Shown piece after piece: positions 53,011 through 61,250 of a stretch of 64,000 bases of DNA; the stretch's first letter is position 1; every line of letters begins with the position of its first letter. The translations under genes were made by a program, and so were the position numbers. The DNA is from Mesorhizobium sp. AR02 (lineage in GTDB: Bacteria; Pseudomonadota; Alphaproteobacteria; Rhizobiales; Rhizobiaceae): NCBI RefSeq assembly GCF_024746835.1, contig NZ_CP080530.1, positions 924,423-988,422 on the forward strand, read 5' to 3'. The notes beneath the pieces were generated by a model. It worked only from the letters and a program-made list of their open reading frames with translations. It was not told the origin of the DNA and ran no database searches.

Positions 53011-54210
53011 ATGGCTCGCTCGGGGCCGGAAGTGGCGGATATCTTCCGCTGCTACGGCGAAGCCTATCGCGCACAGCATGATGCGTCGCTGTCGACGGCC
53101 CAGCGCCGCGTCATGACGGCGATCGAATTGTGCCGGACCGCCGCACTCGGTGGGCACGTCGAAGCATGCGATCAATGCGGCCACCGGCGCATCGCGTTCA
53201 ACAGCTGCCGCGACAGGCATTGCCCTCGCTGCCAATCGCTGGCCCGCGCACAATGGCTGGAGGATCGTCGCGCCGAGCTTCTCGACACCCAATACTTTCA
53301 CGTCGTCTTCACGCTGCCGGAGCCCATTGCCGCCATTGCCTATCAGAACAAGGCACTCGTCTACGGCCTGCTCTTCCGCGCCACCGCCGAGACCCTGCGC
53401 ATCATCGCCGCCGATCCCAAGCACCTGGGCGCCGAGATCGGCTTCTTCGCCGTGTTGCACACCTGGGGCCAAAACCTGCTCCATCATCCGCATCTGCATT
53501 GCGTCGTCCCAGGCGGCGGCCTTTCTGCCGACGGCGATCGATGGGTCGCATGCAAGCCCGGCTTTTTCCTGCCGGTCCGCGTGCTCTCACGCCTGTTTCG
53601 ACGATTGTTTCTGGAGCACCTGGAGAAAGCCTTCGACGCCGGCCTGTTGAAGTTCTTCTCTGACTTGCAGGCGTTGAGCGAGCGCGATGCCTTCCGGGGC
53701 TATCTGGCGCCGCTACGAAAGGCCGAGTGGGTCATCTATGCCAAGCCGCCATTCGCCGGATCCGAACAGGTCCTCGACTACGTCGGCCGCTATACCCACC
53801 GCGTCGCCATTTCCAACAATCGCCTCGTCGCCATCGAGGACGGCAAAGTCGCCTTCCGCTGGAAGGACTATCGGCACGGCAGTCGGCAGAAGGTCATGAC
53901 CGTCGCGTCTGACGAGTTCATTCGCCGCTTCCTGCTACACGTCCTGCCCGAGGGCTTTCATCGCATCCGCTACTACGGCTTCCTCGGCAATCGCTATCGC
54001 GCGCAAAAGCTCGCCCGCTGTCGGGACCTGCTCGGCATGCCGGTTCCCGAGCCGTCGGACAGCCGATCCGCAAAGGACTATCGCGACCGCTACGAGGCCC
54101 TCACCGGGCATTCCCTCAGGCAATGCCCGGCGTGCCATCGCGGGCAGATGATCATCATCGAAACATTCGACGGCGTCACCGGACGCCCGCCATACCAGGA
54201 CACATCATGA
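53011..54210 (+). CDS. IS91-family HUH transposase, copy A
   Basis: A 399-residue Y1 rolling-circle transposase. An N-terminal zinc-binding domain (CDQCGHRRIAFNSCRDRHCP then RCQSLARAQWLEDR) precedes the HUH motif (HPHLHCVVPGGGLSADGDRW) and the nucleophile-tyrosine region (VLDYVGRYTHRVAISNNRLV). Length is normal for the family. Confidence 0.9.
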   Translation: MARSGPEVADIFRCYGEAYRAQHDASLSTAQRRVMTAIELCRTAALGGHVEACDQCGHRRIAFNSCRDRHCPRCQSLARAQWLEDRRAELLDTQYFHVVFTLPEPIAAIAYQNKALVYGLLFRATAETLRIIAADPKHLGAEIGFFAVLHTWGQNLLHHPHLHCVVPGGGLSADGDRWVACKPGFFLPVRVLSRLFRRLFLEHLEKAFDAGLLKFFSDLQALSERDAFRGYLAPLRKAEWVIYAKPPFAGSEQVLDYVGRYTHRVAISNNRLVAIEDGKVAFRWKDYRHGSRQKVMTVASDEFIRRFLLHVLPEGFHRIRYYGFLGNRYRAQKLARCRDLLGMPVPEPSDSRSAKDYRDRYEALTGHSLRQCPACHRGQMIIIETFDGVTGRPPYQDTS

Positions 54211-54572
54211 AGCAGGGGCGTCGCCTTCCTTGTCATCAGCATAGCGCCGGCCCGCTCGGAAGCCAAACTGAGCCGGTCCCGCAAAAGTGTGCGCCGTCAT
54301 CACCGGCAACCTCTCCCAGGCAGGGCGCGGCGCCGATCTCACATGCCGGAACCGATATCCGTGCCGCTTTCGGCGCATCCGACACCTGCAATCGCCCGCC
54401 CGCGTGGCACACACGGTCTCCTTTCATCGGTGGCGCTTCATTGAACGCCCATAGCGGACCACCGGTGCCGGCGGCTTAGTCCAACACGTTTTTAGCTAAC
54501 CGCCGCGATCCACCGCAGTGCGCTCCTGCCACCCGCCTTTCAGTCGCGACGCCAAGCTAAAAACGCTCTGCA

Positions 54573-54592
54573 TTATGCCGACGTCGGCATAA
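54573..54592. repeat. 20-bp perfect palindrome at the IS91 copy A edge
   Basis: TTATGCCGACGTCGGCATAA; each half is the repeat seen at 51861-51944. It directly abuts the right end of IS91 copy A. Confidence 0.6.
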
Positions 54593-54602
54593 GGTGCACT
54601 TC

Positions 54603-55034
54603 CTCAGGAACGCGCTCGATCACCTACCGAGGAAGCACGGCGACGACTGCCTGCAGGAGTTATCGCTGGCTCTACGACCGGCGCGATCTCGCCGAGGCGA
54701 AGGCTGATCTCGCCGCATGGCTTGCCAAATGGTCGGCCCGCTATCCGCGACTGACGACGTGGGTGGAAGAGACCATCGAGTGCACGCTGACCTTCTTCCG
54801 CCTGCTGCGCCAGCACCACAAGCATCTGAAATCCACCAACATGCTCGAACGGCTCAACGAGGAAATCCGCCGCCGCACCTATGTCGTACGCATCTTCCCG
54901 AACACCGAAAGCTGCTTGCGCCTCGTCAGAGCGTTGGCCGTCGAGACCAACGAAAACTGGATGGAGGCCAACCGCTAAATCAACATGGACGACCTGCGCG
55001 AGCACAAGAAGCTCGCTCTGCGCCAAGCCGCATG
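54603..55034 (+). pseudogene. IS256-family transposase C-terminal remnant
   Basis: Reads AEAKADLAAWLAKWSARYPR, HLKSTNMLERLNEEIRRRTY, VVRIFPNTESCLRLVRALAV and ETNENWMEANR, then a stop in place of the expected tyrosine codon, then INMDDLREHKKLALRQAA. This is the end of an IS256 (mutator) transposase with the catalytic Glu in MLERLNEE. The N-terminal part is missing. Confidence 0.8.
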
Positions 55035-55248
55035 ACCAGCTTCATGATCGCCCTTTTTTTGCAGAACTTGACGCACACAACCATTGCCGCGTGCGCAACC
55101 CGACAGGTAACTACCCCCTCCGTCCGTACGCATACTGGCCGAGCACTTCGCCGTATCGCAGCCGACCCGCCGCGCACTGACCCTTCCATGCGCCCAATGC
55201 AGCTCCCTTGCAACCAAGCTCCCGCATTGCCAAGTAGCCGATCGACAA

Positions 55249-56646
55249 TCATCCCGCGAACGCAGAGCGGACACGGCGCCGCATGACCGAAAGTAAGCTT
55301 ATTCCACGCACAAGCAGAAAGATGTGAAGGGCAGCCCAGAGTCCATGGTTGCCGAAGACCGGCCCGAGCGCGAACAAAGCGGCGATAAAGGCGGCGAAAG
55401 ATATGAGCATCATGTTGCGTATGTCGCGCGACCAAGTGGCGCCGATGAAGATGGCGTTCATCTGCATCGCCAGCGCGCCGCTCAAGCTCCCGAACGCCGC
55501 CCAAGGAAGATAGATAACCGCCTCCGCATACACATCCGGTGTCTTCGTTATGGCGCCCAGTAACTGTTCGCCGAACGTGAAGACTAAGACGCTGGGAAGG
55601 CCAGCAAGCGCGAATCCCCAGCCTGCGGTCAGCTTGACGGTGCGCAAGAACGCCCGCTGATCACGGGCTCCAAGGGCCCGACCGGCGAGTTGCTGGGCGG
55701 CCGCCGCGAACCCCTCGAGGAAATAACACGCGACCAAGAAAAAATGCATCAGCACCGCGTTGGCGGCCAAGGTCAATGTGCCAAATTGGGCGCCCTGCCG
55801 CGCGAACAGGACGTATGCTCCCGTCAGCACGAAGGAACGGATCATTATGTCGCCGTTGAGGTGAAGCATTTGCCTCATTGCCACCATGTTGAACGTGTGC
55901 TGGCGCGACACTTTTGGCATCGCGCGGAAGCGCCCCAAGAGGATGGTGATGCCGGCCATAGTGGCGGCGGCCTCTCCACACACAGTTCCCAAGGCGACGC
56001 CTGCAACGCCCCAGCCGAGGTAAAGACCCAGGAAGATGGATGACGCGGTACTCACCCCGTTGAGAAGAAGCTGCAGGATAAGTCCGAGGGCTGCATTGCC
56101 GCAGCCCAGAAAGTAGCCGAGAATCGCATAGTTGATAAGAGAGGCAGGCGCCGAGATTAGGCGGATGCGGATGTAGAGGTCCATCGCGGTGGTCACGGGC
56201 TGGTCCGCGTTCATGAACCATTCGCCGATCAGGGCAATCAGCGGGGCGAGCACGACCAATGCCAAGCCTGAGCTCCCGGCGATGACAAAGGCCCGCCATA
56301 GGACTGCCCTTGCTTCCAGAGCATCGCCCCTCCCGAAAGCTTGGGCGACGGATCCGGTCGTACCGGAGAGCAGGAAACTAAAACTCGTTAAGACGACATC
56401 GAAAACGACGCCCCCGGCCGCAAGACCTCCAATCAACCTGGCATCCCCGAATTGGCCGACCACGATCGTGTCGACGAAGCCGATCAGCGGGGTAGTGAGG
56501 CATGCGAGCGCCATGGGAATGGCGATCGCCAGGACCTGCCGGTTGGTGACCTGGAATGGCCTGGAGCCGAGGGGTGGCGCTTTCCGTTGCACGTCGACTC
56601 CTACTGGATCTGTTGCGACCTCTTGTTTGCCAGCGGGATGGCACAC
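55249..56646 (-). CDS. MATE-family efflux protein (DinF-like)
   Basis: A 465-residue multidrug and toxic compound extrusion transporter with twelve predicted membrane segments in two six-helix halves. The first half begins VLAIAIPMALACLTTPLIGF and VDTIVVGQFGD, the second after the central loop LHLNGDIMIRSFVLTGAYVL. It uses a proton or sodium gradient to export a small molecule from the cytoplasm. It begins about 45 bases after the end of the decayed ATP-grasp gene on the same strand, suggesting it once exported the product of that ligase. The start is uncertain by some residues. Confidence 0.85.
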   Translation of the reverse strand: MCHPAGKQEVATDPVGVDVQRKAPPLGSRPFQVTNRQVLAIAIPMALACLTTPLIGFVDTIVVGQFGDARLIGGLAAGGVVFDVVLTSFSFLLSGTTGSVAQAFGRGDALEARAVLWRAFVIAGSSGLALVVLAPLIALIGEWFMNADQPVTTAMDLYIRIRLISAPASLINYAILGYFLGCGNAALGLILQLLLNGVSTASSIFLGLYLGWGVAGVALGTVCGEAAATMAGITILLGRFRAMPKVSRQHTFNMVAMRQMLHLNGDIMIRSFVLTGAYVLFARQGAQFGTLTLAANAVLMHFFLVACYFLEGFAAAAQQLAGRALGARDQRAFLRTVKLTAGWGFALAGLPSVLVFTFGEQLLGAITKTPDVYAEAVIYLPWAAFGSLSGALAMQMNAIFIGATWSRDIRNMMLISFAAFIAALFALGPVFGNHGLWAALHIFLLVRGISLLSVMRRRVRSAFAG

Positions 56647-56689
56647 AGCCCCAGGACCAAATTCGGGCGCTGCGATGTCTAAGGGGCGC

Positions 56690-57232
56690 CAGTTTGACGG
56701 GTCTGTGACCCTCTTTTTGCGTCCCTGTTATCTGGCCTGCAATATCAGACTGCGCGGCCTCGACGAGATGGCCGAGCGAGGCATTTCGGTCGATCACACC
56801 ACCGGCAGATGCCCCATCGACGAAGTCTCTTGCAAGGCTCTTGGCCGGTAGATCTATCTGCATGCCACCACAGCGTTGGCGAAGCGGCCGAGTTCTGGCC
56901 TGCTGAGTGCCGCGATTTGGCGACGGCGGAGTACTTGTTTTGCCGGACGCGGAAGAGTCGTGGCCGGCCCGACCGCGTCGTAATAATCGATGGCAGTCCC
57001 AGCAATGTGATAGGTCGCCCGTGGCGGGGAACATTCGCGGGATTAGCGCATCGACATCGTCTTTATCGAAACGGATTGCCTCAATTCCCGCTGCCGCGAG
57101 GTAGTCGTACAGGGCCGGAACAGTTGACAGGGGGATTGGATAAAGACCAGAACGTTGGGCCGCTTTGACGGCCCGTAGAATGTTGATCTTACTTTGAATT
57201 GGAGCTATGTAGCCTTCTATAAATCTAGACAT
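56690..57232 (-). pseudogene. decayed ATP-grasp ligase gene upstream of MATE
   Basis: The N-terminus from 57232 (KINILRAVKAAQRSGLYPIP then LSTVPALYDYLAAAGIEAIR) matches the intact ATP-grasp protein at 34856-36073 (KRVLILIESASNGLSYVQAA, GLHPITLSTDPTQYDYLAAE). In another frame the text RATYHIAGTAIDYYDAVG follows. The ATP-grasp core is largely deleted and several frameshifts are present. It is the third trace of this gene in the window. Confidence 0.65.
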
Positions 57233-57879
57233 CCCTTGCTACTTTTCCACTAGCGCCGACGCTAATTGCTACCAGAGACCTGAGCGGTTATATTCACTTC
57301 TTAGTCGTGTCCGATCTCGGATTCTGCTGTGAACTTACCATCGCCAACGAGCTTTGTTCATTAAAATCCTGCAATGTTATTTTAAGTTTTTATTGCACAG
57401 GCTGAATTCTGCTCAGGACGATATGGTGAGGCGGCAATGTACGAGGATGAAGGAGCCAACGACCATGGTGTCTGCCCTGTCGTTCAGGGACGAGCCAACC
57501 AACAAGCAGCCTCTCTGCGACGCCCTGAGTAGCGGCCAGGGGGGTATACATGACCGGCGGCTTCTGAAGCATCAACGTTCGCAGATCGGGTAACTCAGCG
57601 AGCGACCTACGAATTTGTGAACGTAGGATCGCTCCCTCGATGGCGGGCCGACAGGCGACGCCGCAGGCGTGCAGACACAATTCTGAAAACACTCCCTTGG
57701 CTGGATGTATCTCTCGACGAGACAAAGCGTCTGCATTGTCGACGAAGAGGGAGCGCCATCGCGCACACGGTCGGGGTGAGTAATGGCGTTGTGCAGGGTT
57801 ATCTGCGGCTCGCCTGTCTTGCCGGGCTGAGCTTGCCGCTGCGTGAAGGGATGGATGGCGAAGGCCTTGAGCTGTCTCT
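57233..57879. other. AT-richer intergenic DNA, no gene recognised
   Basis: The part 57233-57430 is noticeably less GC-rich than the surroundings and should hold the old promoter of the ATP-grasp/MATE pair; I found no TGT-N10-ACA plus -24/-12 pair there. The remainder has only chance-like frames. Confidence 0.35.
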
Positions 57880-58487
57880 TCACGGCGGCCGAAGGCGGCG
57901 TCGCAAAGCCCCCGCCGGCCGGTGCCCGCTGCCGCGGCGCAACGCGAGTGCTGCGCCAGGACGCAGCACTGGGCAATTCGCACGGCGACCTCGACCTTTT
58001 TGCCTCTTCCTTCGGGCGTCGCGGCCTCGCCGCGAGTATCGTGGTGCCGTAATGGCTCGCCATCTCGGCGTAGGTCCGGTTGAGACCGGGATCGTAGCGA
58101 TCGGGTTGGTGACGTCTGCCCCGAGATTGTCGGGCACTAGGAACTTCGACACGCCGCTCAGAAACGTGAAGAGGTTCGTGTACACGCCGATCCAGTCGGG
58201 CAGGCTCTCGCTCGGGCACGCCTCGACGTAGGTGTAGTTCGAGGCGCCCATTCGCTGCGACGAACAGGTTCATGTGACGCTTCGCCATGGGGTCGAAGAT
58301 GTCGATGGTCGTCCTGGTGGGGGAGCCAATCCAGACGGCTTTGGCTATACCTGGTTTGCACGACCTTCGAGGATTGGAAAGGGCGCGCGACCGACGCGAT
58401 GCGCCAGACGACGCACCTGGGCGGCGAGAAGGTATTTGTCGATTCCACCGCGCTCGGCGTTCAATCCCGGTCGTGACGCGGCGCAAA
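57880..58487 (-). pseudogene. IS21-family IstA transposase remnant
   Basis: Minus-strand frames contain KRHMNLFVAA, then GASNYTYVEACPSESLPDWI, GVYTNLFTFLSGVSKFLVPD and NLGADVTNP, and in another frame GLNRTYAEMASHYGTTILAA. This is the DDE core of IS21 IstA, broken by several frameshifts; IstB is not seen. Confidence 0.75.
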
Positions 58488-58626
58488 TCAACCATCGGTA
58501 ATTTGCGATCGATGGTGCCTTAGCGCGTCCGAGCGGCGGAAGCCTGCGCGGTAAGACCCTGCCGGATCTTCGATCAGGGCGCTATGAAGCGCCCTAACTG
58601 CGTCGTCCAAGCGCAATTCATCCACT
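58488..58626 (-). pseudogene. ask_ect: C-terminal end of the broken ectoine-type aspartokinase
   Basis: Across IS91 copy B from the main part of the gene, the minus strand reads VDELRLDDAVRALHSALIED then a short tail to a stop at 58488. When the IS91 element is removed this joins the text VLGVHQLMRNVDIMF at 61251 in frame and completes the ACT domain of an aspartate kinase. Confidence 0.75.
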
Positions 58627-58989
58627 ATGCAGAGCGTTTTTAGCTTGGCGTCGCGACTGAAAGGCGGGTGGCAGGAGCGCACTGCGGTGGATCGCGGCGG
58701 TTAGCTAAAAACGTGTTGGACTAAGCCGCCGGCACCGGTGGTCCGCTATGGGCGTTCAATGAAGCGCCACCGATGAAAGGAGACCGTGTGTGCCACGCGG
58801 GCGGGCGATTGCAGGTGTCGGATGCGCCGAAAGCGGCACGGATATCGGTTCCGGCATGTGAGATCGGCGCCGCGCCCTGCCTGGGAGAGGTTGCCGGTGA
58901 TGACGGCGCACACTTTTGCGGGACCGGCTCAGTTTGGCTTCCGAGCGGGCCGGCGCTATGCTGATGACAAGGAAGGCGACGCCCCTGCT

Positions 58990-60189
58990 TCATGATGTGT
59001 CCTGGTATGGCGGGCGTCCGGTGACGCCGTCGAATGTTTCGATGATGATCATCTGCCCGCGATGGCACGCCGGGCATTGCCTGAGGGAATGCCCGGTGAG
59101 GGCCTCGTAGCGGTCGCGATAGTCCTTTGCGGATCGGCTGTCCGACGGCTCGGGAACCGGCATGCCGAGCAGGTCCCGACAGCGGGCGAGCTTTTGCGCG
59201 CGATAGCGATTGCCGAGGAAGCCGTAGTAGCGGATGCGATGAAAGCCCTCGGGCAGGACGTGTAGCAGGAAGCGGCGAATGAACTCGTCAGACGCGACGG
59301 TCATGACCTTCTGCCGACTGCCGTGCCGATAGTCCTTCCAGCGGAAGGCGACTTTGCCGTCCTCGATGGCGACGAGGCGATTGTTGGAAATGGCGACGCG
59401 GTGGGTATAGCGGCCGACGTAGTCGAGGACCTGTTCGGATCCGGCGAATGGCGGCTTGGCATAGATGACCCACTCGGCCTTTCGTAGCGGCGCCAGATAG
59501 CCCCGGAAGGCATCGCGCTCGCTCAACGCCTGCAAGTCAGAGAAGAACTTCAACAGGCCGGCGTCGAAGGCTTTCTCCAGGTGCTCCAGAAACAATCGTC
59601 GAAACAGGCGTGAGAGCACGCGGACCGGCAGGAAAAAGCCGGGCTTGCATGCGACCCATCGATCGCCGTCGGCAGAAAGGCCGCCGCCTGGGACGACGCA
59701 ATGCAGATGCGGATGATGGAGCAGGTTTTGGCCCCAGGTGTGCAACACGGCGAAGAAGCCGATCTCGGCGCCCAGGTGCTTGGGATCGGCGGCGATGATG
59801 CGCAGGGTCTCGGCGGTGGCGCGGAAGAGCAGGCCGTAGACGAGTGCCTTGTTCTGATAGGCAATGGCGGCAATGGGCTCCGGCAGCGTGAAGACGACGT
59901 GAAAGTATTGGGTGTCGAGAAGCTCGGCGCGACGATCCTCCAGCCATTGTGCGCGGGCCAGCGATTGGCAGCGAGGGCAATGCCTGTCGCGGCAGCTGTT
60001 GAACGCGATGCGCCGGTGGCCGCATTGATCGCATGCTTCGACGTGCCCACCGAGTGCGGCGGTCCGGCACAATTCGATCGCCGTCATGACGCGGCGCTGG
60101 GCCGTCGACAGCGACGCATCATGCTGTGCGCGATAGGCTTCGCCGTAGCAGCGGAAGATATCCGCCACTTCCGGCCCCGAGCGAGCCAT
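58990..60189 (-). CDS. IS91-family HUH transposase, copy B
   Basis: Protein identical in sequence to the one at 53011-54210 (399 residues, with the CDQCGHRRIAFNSCRDRHCP zinc region and the HPHLHC HUH motif). Confidence 0.9.
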   Translation of the reverse strand: MARSGPEVADIFRCYGEAYRAQHDASLSTAQRRVMTAIELCRTAALGGHVEACDQCGHRRIAFNSCRDRHCPRCQSLARAQWLEDRRAELLDTQYFHVVFTLPEPIAAIAYQNKALVYGLLFRATAETLRIIAADPKHLGAEIGFFAVLHTWGQNLLHHPHLHCVVPGGGLSADGDRWVACKPGFFLPVRVLSRLFRRLFLEHLEKAFDAGLLKFFSDLQALSERDAFRGYLAPLRKAEWVIYAKPPFAGSEQVLDYVGRYTHRVAISNNRLVAIEDGKVAFRWKDYRHGSRQKVMTVASDEFIRRFLLHVLPEGFHRIRYYGFLGNRYRAQKLARCRDLLGMPVPEPSDSRSAKDYRDRYEALTGHSLRQCPACHRGQMIIIETFDGVTGRPPYQDTS

Positions 60190-60198
60190 TGCCGCCGC

Positions 60199-61080
60199 TC
60201 AGAAGTATTGCGGCTTGGCGGGCGGCGGCACGGTGGGCGCCGGACGCGGCAAGAGCTCGAAGGGGCTCGATGTGGCGCAGACTTTGTTGGTGGCGATCCG
60301 CAGGTAATGGGCGGTGGTCGCGAGGCTGCGGTGACCGAGCAGCAGTTGAATGGTGCGCACGTCGGCACCGGCCTCCAGCAGATGGACGGCGAAGGCGTGT
60401 CTCAAACTGTGTGGCGTGACCGGTTTGGACAATCCGGAGAGGTCCTGCGCTTTCGCGCAGGCTTGTCCCACCGCACTCCTGGTGATCGGCTGGTCGGCAC
60501 GATCGCCGGGGAAGAGCCATTCCTTCGGTCGCCGCATCTTCCAGTAATCGCGCAGAATCTCCAGCAGCTTGGGCGACAGCATCACATAGCGGTCCTTCTG
60601 ACCTTTGCCCTGCTCGATGCGGATGACCATTCTCTGGCTGTCGATGTTCGTGGGCTTCAGCTGCACCGCTTCCGAGATGCGCAAGCCGGCCGCGTAGCAC
60701 GTGGTCAGGATGGCGTGATGTCTTACACTGAGGACGCAACCGAGGAACCGCTGAACTTCCTCTGGACTGAGGACGATCGGCAGCTTCTGCGGCTTCTTGG
60801 GAAGCGGCAGGACCTCTTCAGGCGCCCAGTCCCGATCGAGCGTCACAGTGTAGAGAAAGCGCAGCGCCGCAATGGCGGTGTGGATCGAGCCGGGCGCCAG
60901 CTTCTTCTCGTTGACCAGATAGACCTGATAGGTCCGAATGTCCTCGCGCCCGAGCAAGTCCGGCGACTTACCGAAGTGGCGAGCGAACAGCGACACCTGT
61001 TGCAGATACGACAGCTGGGTGTTGAGCGCGAAGTTGCGCACCTGCATGTCCTCGCTCATGCGCTGGCGAAGTTGGGTCAT
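60199..61080 (-). CDS. tyrosine recombinase of IS91-type element, copy B
   Basis: Protein identical to the one at 52120-53001 (293 residues). The start at 61080 has AAAGGAGG upstream. A longer frame extends into the aspartokinase gene because the element entered it on the same strand; that fusion frame is accidental. Confidence 0.88.
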   Translation of the reverse strand: MTQLRQRMSEDMQVRNFALNTQLSYLQQVSLFARHFGKSPDLLGREDIRTYQVYLVNEKKLAPGSIHTAIAALRFLYTVTLDRDWAPEEVLPLPKKPQKLPIVLSPEEVQRFLGCVLSVRHHAILTTCYAAGLRISEAVQLKPTNIDSQRMVIRIEQGKGQKDRYVMLSPKLLEILRDYWKMRRPKEWLFPGDRADQPITRSAVGQACAKAQDLSGLSKPVTPHSLRHAFAVHLLEAGADVRTIQLLLGHRSLATTAHYLRIATNKVCATSSPFELLPRPAPTVPPPAKPQYF

Positions 61081-61250
61081 GACAAACTCCTCCTTTGTCT
61101 GATGGAATGGGCTGCAAGCAGCCACTCCATGCTGACAAAGCGAGAGCTTCTTGTGGACTCATGACCAGCGCGACAGACGACGCGATCAACACCACGCCGG
61201 CGGCCCACACCTTCCTTGCCGCTCCGCGATCGCGGAGCGGGTTAGTCCAA

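Larger units (their letters stand above)
51950..54573 (+). mobile_element. IS91-type element with tyrosine recombinase, copy A
   Basis: 2,624 bp, repeated without visible difference in inverted orientation at 58627-61250. The left end starts TTGGACTAACC and carries a 22-bp perfect palindrome at 51960-51981. The right end has TTAGTCCAA (54476-54484) and a GTTTTTAGCT / AGCTAAAAAC inverted repeat. Both may form the hairpins used by IS91 rolling-circle transposition. It is inserted beside the TCGGCATAA repeats. Confidence 0.85.
58627..61250 (-). mobile_element. IS91-type element with tyrosine recombinase, copy B
   Basis: 2,624 bp, the inverted counterpart of 51950-54573 with no difference noticed. 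It is inserted in the last part of the aspartokinase gene. The two copies enclose 4,053 bases (54574-58626) with the MATE gene. Confidence 0.85.

Noticed and set aside
52036..53499. 487-residue leftward frame, repeated at 59701-61164
   Set aside because: Antisense to the IS91 recombinase and transposase genes, which carry clear catalytic motifs.
57233..57430. Possible NifA-type promoter before the decayed ATP-grasp/MATE pair
   Set aside because: No TGT-N10-ACA with a properly spaced TGGCAYG-N4-TTG was found.
57572..58495. 307-residue leftward frame
   Set aside because: Only short parts match IS21 IstA; the rest is read out of frame through remnant DNA.
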